In this document: positions 48,282 through 56,414 of the stretch, piece after piece
Numbering within the stretch: the first letter of the stretch is position 1
How the letters are laid out: each line of letters starts with the position of its first letter
From: Microbacterium oryzae
GTDB taxonomy: Bacteria > Actinomycetota > Actinomycetes > Actinomycetales > Microbacteriaceae
NCBI RefSeq assembly: GCF_009735645.1
Contig: NZ_CP032550.1
Location: 2,666,001-2,730,000, forward strand
DNA: 64,000 bases
Direction of reading: 5' to 3'
The notes under the pieces: generated by a model
The model's database searches: none
Told to the model about the DNA's origin: nothing
The model's input: the letters and a program-made list of their open reading frames with translations, nothing else
Program-made: the position numbers and the translations under genes

Positions 48282-48287
48282 TAGCGT
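48282..48287 (+). promoter_or_regulatory. -10 hexamer of the HNH gene (leaderless)
   Basis: TAGCGT, 6 nt before ATG 48294. Confidence 0.6.
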
Positions 48288-48293
48288 GGGGGT

Positions 48294-50840
48294 ATGTCGA
48301 AGGGGACTGAGCCGGGTGAGGTGTCGGGGGTTCCGTGGGAGCCCACGGACGCCGAGGTCTCCGCGACCCTGCACCTCCTCGACAAGCTGGTGGAGGCGCG
48401 TCGGTTGCGGGCGGTGGCGGATGCGATGGAGATCGATGCTCTCGCGGAGGCGTCTTCGATCGCGTGGGGGCAGATGGGGCGGGCGGAGTCGGATTCGCGG
48501 TACGTGTTCCCGATGCGGTCGATGGCGGGGGAGATCGCCGCGGCGGTGCATGAGTCGAAGGGCCGCACCCAGACGCGGATGGCGGACGCGGATGAGCTGT
48601 TGAAGCGGTTCCCCACCACGGTGGAAGCGTTGCGGGAGGGGCGGATCACGCTGCGGCATGCGGATGTGATCCGGCGGGAGTCGGGGAACCTGCCCGAGGA
48701 GGTGCTGGGGGTGTTCGAGGAGGCTCTTCTTCCGGTGGCGGAGGAGGTGTCGCCGGGGGTGTTGCGGGGTTTCGCGGTGCGGGTGGCGGAGGAGTTGAAT
48801 CCGCGGTCGTTCCGGGAGCGGCAGCAGGACGCGTTGAAGCGGCGGACGGTGTGGTCCGAGGACCTCCCCGACGGGCTCGCGGAGCTGCACGTGGTCGGGG
48901 ATGCGGTGAAGATCCACGCCGTCCGCGACCGGTTGCAGCGGATGGCGCGCGCGTACACCCGGTACGTCCGCGCGCAGGAACGCCAACGAGAGCGCGAACA
49001 GGCCGCCGAGCAAGAGCGCGCCGACCGGGAGCAGCGCGAATGGGAGCAGACCCAACGCGAGCGGGCCGAGCGCGCGGAAGCCGAGCGCGAGCAGGCGGAG
49101 CGTGAGCGGGGTCAGGGCGAGCACGCCGAGCAGGGTCAGGGCGAGAAGACCGACCCGAAGCGAGCGGAGGACGGGCGGGCTGAACCTGAGCGGTCGGAAG
49201 GCGAGTCGGCAGCAGCGCACGAGCCCGCTGGACGCACGGAGGCCGAGCAGTCGGAACGGGAACGTGAGGAGCGGAAGCCGTCTGAGCAGGCGCGCTCCGG
49301 TGCGTCGCGGGCCGAAGCCTCCTCCCCGGAGACGGAGGACGACGCGACCTCGTCCGATTCGGCGGATTCCTCGGGTTCCTCGGACACCCCGGAACCCTCC
49401 CAGTCAGCGAACGGCGGGAAGGGGGTGGATCGGTGGTGGTTGAACGTGTCCGAGGAGGACGAGAAGCTCTTCGGCGAGCTCCTCGAAGCCTCGTGCACGG
49501 GCAACGGCGGAAGACTCCGCGGAACGGCCAACCAACCCGATACCCGTTACGGCATGGGCATCGGCCGCGGTGACGACCTCAATGCCTCGGGAAGCATGAA
49601 CGGCGCTCGCCCTCCCGGCCCCATCATCGACGGGCGCTTCGACGAACTTCCCGACGGATTATCGCCGGATGCGTGGCCGGACGACGAAGCAGGGGATGCC
49701 GATTTCGTGGCGGTCGCGAGTGCGGAGGAGGTGGAGGACTGGCTGCGGTCCATCGAGGACCGGATCCTCCACGCCGAACCCGGGGACCCCTGGTGGCCGC
49801 CCGATTCTCCCGATACCGATCCCGTCGACATCGGTCCCGACGACATCGACCCGAACGACATCGGTCCGGACGATGGTGACACGGTCGAGGTCGATCTCAG
49901 CATCGAGGAGTTGGACGCCCTGTACGCGTCATGGTGCGCGAATGTCGGGCTTCCCGACCCCGACGAGGGAGCGGAGTTCGCTCCCGGCTCTCTCGCGAAG
50001 GCGGTGTCCGAGCCCGCCGACCTCGAGAGAGTCGCCGAGTACCGGCAGCGGGCCGAGGCGTGGGCGGACGAGCGCACCCGGACCCAGGTCGCCTCCGACA
50101 TGGCGTTGGAGATGCTCCTCACCGGGACCGTCGATGCGCATTCCCGGATGAACGGCGAAGACCTCGCCCTCGGTGCCATTCGGGCGAATATCCAGGTCAC
50201 CGTCCCCGCCACCACCCTCGCCGGAACCTGCGAGGACACCGGATTCCTCACCGGCAACGGGCCCGTCGACCCCGCCACAGCCAGACACCTCGCCAGCGAC
50301 GAACCCGGGTGGGACCGGCTGTTCTTCCACCCCGACACCGGAGCGCTGGAGACCGTCGACCGGTACACGCCCACACCGGCGCAGAAGCGGTTCCTCAGGG
50401 CGAGGGACGAGGTGTGCCGCACCCCGGGATGTGAGAACCTCGCCATCCACGCCGACCTGGACCACACGATCCCGTACTCGCAGGGCGGGAGCACCCACGT
50501 CTCCAACCTCGAGGCGCTGTGTCCGGGGTGTCACAAGGACAAGCACCACACCCCGTGGACGGTGCGGCAGATCCGTCCCGGCGTCCTCGAATGGACAAGC
50601 CCCGCCGGCCGCCGCTACGTCGACCACCCCCTCCCACAGGTCCGCTTCCACGTCGTCACCAACGCCGCAACACGCGCCACCGAAGCCGCGAAGGCCGCCT
50701 GCGAGAAGGCGAAGGCCGCGCGCGAGACCAAGGGCGACGACAAGAAGAAGCGCGACGACGAGAAGAGCGACGGCAAGGGAAGTACGGGATCGAGACCCGC
50801 TGACTCCGCCGAGGGCGACGACGCCGGGGACAGGCCGTGA
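48294..50840 (+). CDS. DUF222-domain HNH endonuclease-like protein, expanded
   Basis: An 848-residue protein of the actinobacterial 13E12-repeat/DUF222 family. The N-terminal DUF222 region covers about residues 20-225 and is followed by about 145 residues dominated by Glu, Arg, Gln and Ser (221-367), predicted coiled coil or disordered. After a second conserved part, the zinc-HNH domain lies near residues 707-755: CRTPGCENLAIHADLDHTIP and the downstream CPGCHKDKHH. The catalytic His and four Cys are intact. The tail is lysine-rich. Function is unknown; many copies occur in actinobacteria. The leaderless ATG at 48294 follows TAGCGT. Confidence 0.87.
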   Translation: MSKGTEPGEVSGVPWEPTDAEVSATLHLLDKLVEARRLRAVADAMEIDALAEASSIAWGQMGRAESDSRYVFPMRSMAGEIAAAVHESKGRTQTRMADADELLKRFPTTVEALREGRITLRHADVIRRESGNLPEEVLGVFEEALLPVAEEVSPGVLRGFAVRVAEELNPRSFRERQQDALKRRTVWSEDLPDGLAELHVVGDAVKIHAVRDRLQRMARAYTRYVRAQERQREREQAAEQERADREQREWEQTQRERAERAEAEREQAERERGQGEHAEQGQGEKTDPKRAEDGRAEPERSEGESAAAHEPAGRTEAEQSEREREERKPSEQARSGASRAEASSPETEDDATSSDSADSSGSSDTPEPSQSANGGKGVDRWWLNVSEEDEKLFGELLEASCTGNGGRLRGTANQPDTRYGMGIGRGDDLNASGSMNGARPPGPIIDGRFDELPDGLSPDAWPDDEAGDADFVAVASAEEVEDWLRSIEDRILHAEPGDPWWPPDSPDTDPVDIGPDDIDPNDIGPDDGDTVEVDLSIEELDALYASWCANVGLPDPDEGAEFAPGSLAKAVSEPADLERVAEYRQRAEAWADERTRTQVASDMALEMLLTGTVDAHSRMNGEDLALGAIRANIQVTVPATTLAGTCEDTGFLTGNGPVDPATARHLASDEPGWDRLFFHPDTGALETVDRYTPTPAQKRFLRARDEVCRTPGCENLAIHADLDHTIPYSQGGSTHVSNLEALCPGCHKDKHHTPWTVRQIRPGVLEWTSPAGRRYVDHPLPQVRFHVVTNAATRATEAAKAACEKAKAARETKGDDKKKRDDEKSDGKGSTGSRPADSAEGDDAGDRP

Positions 50841-50978
50841 GCGGCGATGAACCGATGACGGCACCCCTGAGCGGCGCGTCCGCACCGACACCCGCCCGCA
50901 CCTTTCTGCGCGGGTGCTCGCGCCGCCCGGCCAGGGACTACGCCGCTCCTGCCGTGTGTAGACGATGGCGTCGCCCGC

Positions 50979-50984
50979 TACTGT
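50979..50984 (+). promoter_or_regulatory. -10 hexamer of the small membrane protein gene
   Basis: TACTGT, 7 nt before ATG 50992; the GGAGGA in the gap could also act as a ribosome site on a longer transcript. Confidence 0.45.
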
Positions 50985-50991
50985 GGAGGAC

Positions 50992-51171
50992 ATGAATAAG
51001 AGCACCATCTGGAGCGTCCTCGGCGGCATCCTCGCCGTCATCATCGCCTGGTGGCTGGTGAACGTGCTGTTCTCGGTGCTCGCGTTCGTCTTCAAGCTGC
51101 TGGTCGTCGCCGTCGTCGCGGTGATCGTGTTCTTCGTCATCCGCTCGCTCTTCAGCTCGCGCCGCGGCTGA
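50992..51171 (+). CDS. Small membrane protein, 59 residues
   Basis: A short hydrophobic protein with two membrane segments, STIWSVLGGILAVIIAWWLV (residues 4-23) and the following long stretch to VIVFFVIRSLF, and a basic C-terminal SSRRG. It resembles uncharacterised actinobacterial two-helix membrane proteins; no function can be given. The ATG at 50992 has both a TACTGT hexamer and a GGAGGA tract upstream; an in-frame start at 50965 is less likely. It converges with the lipase maturation factor gene, 14 bp away. Confidence 0.75.
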   Translation: MNKSTIWSVLGGILAVIIAWWLVNVLFSVLAFVFKLLVVAVVAVIVFFVIRSLFSSRRG

Positions 51172-51185
51172 CCCGACGGGGGCCG

Positions 51186-52631
51186 TCAGCCCTCGAGCGA
51201 GAGCGGCTGCACGAGAACGCGCCGGCGATCGCGCACCCACACCGCACCGGTCTCCTTCCGCTCGGCGCGCGTGGCGAAGCGGTAACGGTACGAGACGACG
51301 CGGACGAACCGCGGCCGATGGCCGTCGAACGGGTCGTTCTTCAGGAGCCGCAGCGTGGGACCATCCGCCTGCAGCAGCCGCACCAGGAAGACGAGGAACC
51401 AGTCCTCGAGACGGTACCCGAGCGGCAGAAACCACATCAGCCAGTCGAGGCGCAGGTGGTACGGCGCCCACTGCGGCGGGGTCCGTCGCACGTCGCCGGG
51501 CTTGCCGCGGAATCCGTACTCGCTCCATTCGGCGAGCTCGGGGTTCGCATCGAGCGTGCCCTCCGCCACGTACTCGATGCGCTCCTTCGTCACGGTGCCG
51601 AACGCGCCGTACGCATTGGCGAGGTTCCAGCGGTTGAAGCTCGCGTTCATCAGCTGGCGGTGGGCGAAGAGGTTCTTCAGCGGCGCCCAGCTCAGCACGA
51701 TGTAGAGCAGCGCGACGGCGGACGTGACGACGATCCAGTACAGCGGGATGGTCCCGCTCGCGTCACCGGGGATGCCGATCGCCGAGAAGCCGAGCACGAT
51801 GGTCGCCCAGTTCAGCCACGCGAAGTTGCCGGTGAGCACGAGCCAGAGCTGCGTCGCGACGACGATGGCGGCGGCGAGCGCGCCGACGAGCAGCGGGATG
51901 TCGTCGGGCAACCAGAGGCCCAGGATCGGCACGAACAGCAGCCACGGCACGACCAGCTGCGCGAAGTGATTGCCCACCACCTCGAGCTTGTGGAACCACC
52001 GCGGCAGGAGGTGCGCATGACGGCTCAGCGGACCGGGCATCGGCTGCGTCTCATGGTGGAAGGTGAGGGCGGTGAGGTCGCGCCATTCCCGTCCGCCGCG
52101 GATCTTGATCATCCCTGCCCCGAACTCGAGGCGGAACACGAGCCACCAGAAGAGCACGATGACGGCAGTCGCAGGTGGCTGATCGCTCGACCCGAGGAAC
52201 GCGGCGAGGAAGCCGGCCTCGAGGAGCAGCATCTCCCATCCGAACCCGTAGAACGTCTGGCCGATCGAGACGATCGACATGTAGCCGAACCAGATCGCCA
52301 GGAAGCACAGCATCGGCACCCAGGGCGGCCCGAGCTGGGGGACGCCGGCGATGAGGAGTGCGCTCACGAGGATTCCGACGATGCAGAGCGCCGCGAGCCG
52401 CCGGTCGGAGTACCGCACCCACCGGAAGAGCGTCGGACGCACGGCCTTCTTCGCGCGGTCGGAGGAGCGCGCCCACTCCAGAAGCTCAGGAGCCGGGAGC
52501 AGACCGTGCTCGCCGAGCAGCGCTCGGAACTGGTTCAGGCTCGACAGGAAGGCGACGAGGTACAGCGCCGCGATGCCGCGCTGGAGCACCTCGCGCGCGA
52601 AGGTGAAATCGACCGCAGCGAAGCCGTCCAT
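51186..52631 (-). CDS. Lipase maturation factor family membrane protein
   Basis: A 481-residue membrane protein with about nine helices and a globular C-terminus. LEFGAGMIKIRGGREWRDLT, HHETQPMPGPLSRHAHLLP and the final YRLEDWFLVFLVRLL region are typical of the LMF1-like family, known in animals for folding of lipases in the ER. The bacterial members have no established role. TAGCGT 6 nt upstream of the ATG at 52631 fixes the start; the opposite, unknown gene begins at 52745. Confidence 0.9.
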   Translation of the reverse strand: MDGFAAVDFTFAREVLQRGIAALYLVAFLSSLNQFRALLGEHGLLPAPELLEWARSSDRAKKAVRPTLFRWVRYSDRRLAALCIVGILVSALLIAGVPQLGPPWVPMLCFLAIWFGYMSIVSIGQTFYGFGWEMLLLEAGFLAAFLGSSDQPPATAVIVLFWWLVFRLEFGAGMIKIRGGREWRDLTALTFHHETQPMPGPLSRHAHLLPRWFHKLEVVGNHFAQLVVPWLLFVPILGLWLPDDIPLLVGALAAAIVVATQLWLVLTGNFAWLNWATIVLGFSAIGIPGDASGTIPLYWIVVTSAVALLYIVLSWAPLKNLFAHRQLMNASFNRWNLANAYGAFGTVTKERIEYVAEGTLDANPELAEWSEYGFRGKPGDVRRTPPQWAPYHLRLDWLMWFLPLGYRLEDWFLVFLVRLLQADGPTLRLLKNDPFDGHRPRFVRVVSYRYRFATRAERKETGAVWVRDRRRVLVQPLSLEG

Positions 52632-52637
52632 GCCGTC

Positions 52638-52643
52638 ACGCTA
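52638..52643 (-). promoter_or_regulatory. -10 hexamer of the lipase maturation factor gene (leaderless)
   Basis: TAGCGT on the minus strand, 6 nt before ATG 52631. Confidence 0.6.
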
Positions 52644-52733
52644 CGACGGCGCGTCGACGGCGTCAGGGGCTTGACGAGAAGCGCACCGCGAGGCCGCGGT
52701 CAAGGGGGCTGGTCGCGCGAAACCAGCTACGCA

Positions 52734-52739
52734 TATATT
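52734..52739 (+). promoter_or_regulatory. -10 hexamer of the gene at 52745 (leaderless)
   Basis: TATATT, 5 nt before ATG 52745, the only AT-rich hexamer of the set. Confidence 0.45.
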
Positions 52740-52744
52740 GAGGC

Positions 52745-53311
52745 ATGGACAGCACCACCGGAACCATCGTCGCCGTCGTCGGCCCCGGTGCCGACGACGT
52801 GCTCGCCTCCGCCGACGTGCTCGGCGGTGTCTCAGCGCTCTCGCTCCGCGGCTCCGAGCCCGCGATCGCGTCGCACCGGATCTCGGCCTCGGGCACGCCC
52901 TGGGTCGTCCATGACGCGGATCCGCTCGAGCACGTCGCCTCTGCCTGGATCGAGTTCTTCCAGGAGCGCGCGACGCTCGGCGCCCTCGAAGCCGAGATCG
53001 ACGACGCGCTCGGGCAATTCGAGCGGGGCCACGCGCTCATGCCGGATTACTACCTCGTGCTCGAGCCCGACGACGCTCCCGAGATCTGGCGGCACTGGTG
53101 GTGCGGGGCGCTCGGCTACCGCGCTCCACGTCGCGTGCTCCCCATCCACGCGTCGTCCGGGGCCGATGCGCTCCGCCGCATGCTCCGCAGCCTGCCGACC
53201 TCGCGCCCCTGGCCCGACCCGGCGAACTGGCTGCCCGGCCTCGCCATGCAGATCCCGGACCGGGTGGGCCTGCGCGACCGCGTCGCGCCGCCCGACTCCA
53301 CCGCTTCCTGA
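52745..53311 (+). CDS. Hypothetical protein, 188 residues
   Basis: I do not recognise a family. The protein has no signal peptide or membrane segment. It is rich in Trp in the second half: WIEFFQERATLGAL, IWRHWWCGALGYRAPRRVLP and SRPWPDPANWLPGLAMQ. The HWWCGALGYRAPRRVLPIH stretch looks like a conserved core, and codon use matches its neighbours, so it is likely a real gene. It is divergent from the lipase maturation factor gene and convergent with nadE, with 17 bp to the nadE stop. Confidence 0.6.
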   Translation: MDSTTGTIVAVVGPGADDVLASADVLGGVSALSLRGSEPAIASHRISASGTPWVVHDADPLEHVASAWIEFFQERATLGALEAEIDDALGQFERGHALMPDYYLVLEPDDAPEIWRHWWCGALGYRAPRRVLPIHASSGADALRRMLRSLPTSRPWPDPANWLPGLAMQIPDRVGLRDRVAPPDSTAS

Positions 53312-53328
53312 CGTCGGATGGCTGGGCG

Positions 53329-55386
53329 TCAGTCGACGAGGTCGGGAAGCGCCGCCTTCAGCTCGGCGAGCCACGCGCGCGCGTTGCCGTCCGAGGGAGC
53401 CCGCCAGTCGCCGCGAGGCGACAGCGAGCCCGCGGGCGAGACCTTCGGCCCGTTCGGGATGGCGGAGCGCTTGAACTGCGCGAAGCCGAAGAAGCGCTTG
53501 AGGAACACCTGCTCCCACTTCACGATCGTCGCGAGGTCGTAGGCGTAGTGCTCGTCCTCGGGGAATCCCGGAGGCCAGGCGCCGGACTCCGCATCCGCCC
53601 ACGCGTGCTGTGCGAGGAACGCGATCTTCGACGGGCGCAGGCCGTAGCGCAGGATGTGGAAGAGCGTGAAGTCGTGCAGTGCGTACGGGCCGATCGTGCT
53701 CTCGGTGGACTGGGTCTTGCCGTCTTGACCGGCCGGCACGAGCTCGGGGCTGATCTCGGTGTCGAGCACCGACTGCAGCACGGTGCGCTCGGCCTCGGAG
53801 ACGCCCTCGCCGTGCGCGATCACCCAGCGGATGAGGTGCTGCATGAGCGTCTTCGGCACCCCGGGGTTCACCGAGTAGTGGCTCATCTGGTCGCCCACCC
53901 CGTACGTCGCCCACCCGAGTGCGATCTCCGACAGGTCGCCCGTGCCGACGACGATGCCGCCGTGGTGGTTCGCGAGCCGGAACAGGTAGTCGGTCCGCAT
54001 ACCCGCCTGCACGTTCTCGAACGTCACGTCGTAGACCGGCTCCCCGCGACCGAACGGATGGCCCATCTGCTTGAGCATCTCGGTTGCGGCGGGGCGGATG
54101 TCGATGGTCTCGATCGACGCGCCGACCGACTCCGCGAGGGCGATCGCGTTCGACTTCGTGTGCTCGCTCGTCGCGAAGCCGGGCATCGTGTAGGCGAGGA
54201 TGTCGCTGCGCGGCCGCCCCATCCGGTCCATGGCGCGGGCGATGACGAGGAGCGCGTGCGTGGAGTCGAGGCCGCCGCTGACGCCGATGACGGGCTTCGG
54301 GTCGCCGATCGCGCGCATGCGCTGCACGAGGCCGGAGACCTGGATGTTGAACGCCTCGTAGCAGTCCTGCGCGAGGCGAGCGGGGTCATCCGGAACGAAG
54401 GGGAAGCGGTCGAGCACGCGCCGCAGGCCGACGTCGCCGCGCGGCGGGTCGAGCTCGAAGCGGATGGTGCGGAACTCGAGCTTTTCGCCGTGCGTCCGGC
54501 GGTTGTCGTCGAAGGTGCCCGCGCGCATGCGGTCCTGGCGCAGCCGATCGAGGTCGACGTCCGCGACGGAATAGCGCGGGCCATCCGGGAAGCGCTCGGT
54601 CTGCGCGAGCAGCGTGCCGCCCTCGTAGATCATCGTCTGGCCATCCCACGAGACGTCGTTCGTCGACTCGCCGAGACCCGCGGCGGCATACGCGTACACC
54701 GCCAGGCAGCGCGCCGATGCGGACTGGCACAGCAGGTGCCGGTCGTCCGCGCGCGCGATGGTGATCGGGCTGCCGGAGAGGTTCAGGAGCACGCTCGCGC
54801 CGGCCAGCGCGGCGAGCGAGGACGGCGGCACCGGCACCCACATGTCCTCGCAGATCTCCGCGTGGATGACGAGGCCGGGAATGTCCGTGGCGTCGAACAG
54901 CAGGTCGGGGCCGAACGGCACCTCGCGACCGGCGACCGCGATCGTACCGCGCTGGTCGTCACCCGGCGCGTACCAGCGACGCTCGTAGAACTCCCGGTAG
55001 GTGGGAAGATTCGACTTCGGCGCGACGCCGAGGATCTCGCCGCGATGGATCACGACGGCCGTGTTGAAGAGCCGGTTGCCGTGAGCGAGCGGCGCGCCGA
55101 CGACGAGCACCGGGAGAAGATCCGCGGAGGCCTCGACGATCGTCTGGATGGCCGCGTGCACCGCGTCGAGAAGCGGATCCTGCAGGACCAGATCCTCGAT
55201 CGAGTACCCCGACAGGCACAGTTCGGGGTAGACGACCACCGCGACCGCGTCGTCGCTCAGCTCGCGCGCGCTCTCGATGACCGCGGCCGCGTTCGCGGCG
55301 GGATCCGCGATCGCGAGGGGGATCGTCGCCGCCGCCACGCGGGCGTAGCCATGGCCGTATGCGCTCTCGAATGCGTACTCGCTCAC
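53329..55386 (-). CDS. nadE: Glutamine-dependent NAD(+) synthetase
   Basis: A 685-residue glutamine-hydrolysing NAD synthetase, which converts nicotinate adenine dinucleotide to NAD with ATP. The N-terminal nitrilase domain has the Glu-Lys-Cys triad: Glu55 in VVYPELCLSGY, Lys124 in APKSNLPTYREFYERRW and Cys179 in AEICEDMW. The synthetase domain has the PP-loop VIGVSGGLDSTHALL (near 365-379). The length is typical for actinobacteria. The start is GTG 55386, with a CAGACT hexamer 7 nt upstream; longer in-frame starts are not protein-like. Confidence 0.95.
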   Translation of the reverse strand: MSEYAFESAYGHGYARVAAATIPLAIADPAANAAAVIESARELSDDAVAVVVYPELCLSGYSIEDLVLQDPLLDAVHAAIQTIVEASADLLPVLVVGAPLAHGNRLFNTAVVIHRGEILGVAPKSNLPTYREFYERRWYAPGDDQRGTIAVAGREVPFGPDLLFDATDIPGLVIHAEICEDMWVPVPPSSLAALAGASVLLNLSGSPITIARADDRHLLCQSASARCLAVYAYAAAGLGESTNDVSWDGQTMIYEGGTLLAQTERFPDGPRYSVADVDLDRLRQDRMRAGTFDDNRRTHGEKLEFRTIRFELDPPRGDVGLRRVLDRFPFVPDDPARLAQDCYEAFNIQVSGLVQRMRAIGDPKPVIGVSGGLDSTHALLVIARAMDRMGRPRSDILAYTMPGFATSEHTKSNAIALAESVGASIETIDIRPAATEMLKQMGHPFGRGEPVYDVTFENVQAGMRTDYLFRLANHHGGIVVGTGDLSEIALGWATYGVGDQMSHYSVNPGVPKTLMQHLIRWVIAHGEGVSEAERTVLQSVLDTEISPELVPAGQDGKTQSTESTIGPYALHDFTLFHILRYGLRPSKIAFLAQHAWADAESGAWPPGFPEDEHYAYDLATIVKWEQVFLKRFFGFAQFKRSAIPNGPKVSPAGSLSPRGDWRAPSDGNARAWLAELKAALPDLVD

Positions 55387-55495
55387 GTCGACCAGTCTGG
55401 CACCCGGGCGAGGGCCGGATGCCAGGGGTTGACGGATGCCGCGTCGCCGGGAAGGACGTGCCGCCCGGAACGAGACGCGAGCGGGATGGCCGGGC

Positions 55496-56317
55496 CTACG
55501 CGGGCAGGACGGCCGCGAGCGGCGCGGCGAAGGTGTGGCCGTCGAACTCGCCGGGCTCGTCGAGTCCGTTGCTCGCGCTCGTGACGATGACGCGTCCGTC
55601 TCGGGTGACGAGCGCGCTCGTCGGGTTCTGCGCGGGCACCGGCACCTGCGCGAGAAGCGTGCCGTCGACGGCATACACGTCCAGGCGCGCGCCGCCGTAG
55701 ATCGCGTTCCAGATGCGTCCCTGCGGGTCGACGTGCAGGCCATCCGGCGATCCGCCCTCGACCTCGGCGAACGTCTCCAGCGCGGTCACGTCGGCGACGC
55801 GCGCACGCAGGATGCGCCCCTTCGTCGTGTCCGCGATGAGGACGTGCTCGCCGCCGCGCAGGAAGGTCGGTCCGTTCGGGATGTCGATGTCGGGCAGCAG
55901 GCGCGTCACCTCGCCGGTCACGGCATCCCATCGCCAGACCGAGCCCTCCGCCGGCTCGTCGCCGCGCGCCATGGTCCCGAACCAGAGCGAGCCGTCGGGT
56001 GCGAAGGCGCCGTCGTTCACGCGGTGATGCGCGGGATCGAGCCCGGTGTCGGCGAGGCGGGTGTGGTCTCCGAAGATGCTGAGCTCGACGACGCCCGCGC
56101 CCGCCGCGGCGATGAGGCGTCCGTCGGGCGCGCGCTCGGCGAACCCGATCGGCATATCGAGGCGATGGGTGTCGGCGGCCCCGCCCTCCGGGGTCCACGC
56201 ATGCAGCACGCCGCCCTCGAGGTCGACCCAGTGGACGACGCCGTCGACGAGCCGGAGGCCCTCGCCGAGCGGGTACGGGTCGCGGGTCAGTCGGGTCCAG
56301 GGGGACGTGCTCTGCAT
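55496..56317 (-). CDS. SMP-30/gluconolactonase family protein
   Basis: A 273-residue six-bladed beta-propeller of the SMP-30/regucalcin/gluconolactonase type, which hydrolyses sugar lactones with a divalent metal. Family features include the opening LGEGLRLVDGVVHWVDLEGG (metal Glu), VNDGAFAPDGSLWFGTM and GSPDGLHVDPQGRIW. GGAAGG lies 8 nt before the ATG at 56317; an earlier start would run into the promoter of the divergent nuclease gene. No sugar dehydrogenase is adjacent, so the lactone is unknown. Confidence 0.9.
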   Translation of the reverse strand: MQSTSPWTRLTRDPYPLGEGLRLVDGVVHWVDLEGGVLHAWTPEGGAADTHRLDMPIGFAERAPDGRLIAAAGAGVVELSIFGDHTRLADTGLDPAHHRVNDGAFAPDGSLWFGTMARGDEPAEGSVWRWDAVTGEVTRLLPDIDIPNGPTFLRGGEHVLIADTTKGRILRARVADVTALETFAEVEGGSPDGLHVDPQGRIWNAIYGGARLDVYAVDGTLLAQVPVPAQNPTSALVTRDGRVIVTSASNGLDEPGEFDGHTFAAPLAAVLPA

Positions 56318-56401
56318 GCCGTTGCCTTCCGTTCGCGTGCCCCCGATGCTACGCGGGGCGGGGAGGGCCCCGGCGCGCAGGCCGATGTCGGCGACCCCGA
56401 C

Positions 56402-56407
56402 TAGCGT
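56402..56407 (+). promoter_or_regulatory. -10 hexamer of the RecB-like nuclease gene (leaderless)
   Basis: TAGCGT, 7 nt before GTG 56415. Confidence 0.6.
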
Positions 56408-56414
56408 CGAAGGC

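Noticed and set aside
48294..50840. DUF222/HNH gene as part of an intron or insertion sequence
   Set aside because: No reverse transcriptase, group II intron core, terminal inverted repeats or target duplication is visible; neighbours are intact.
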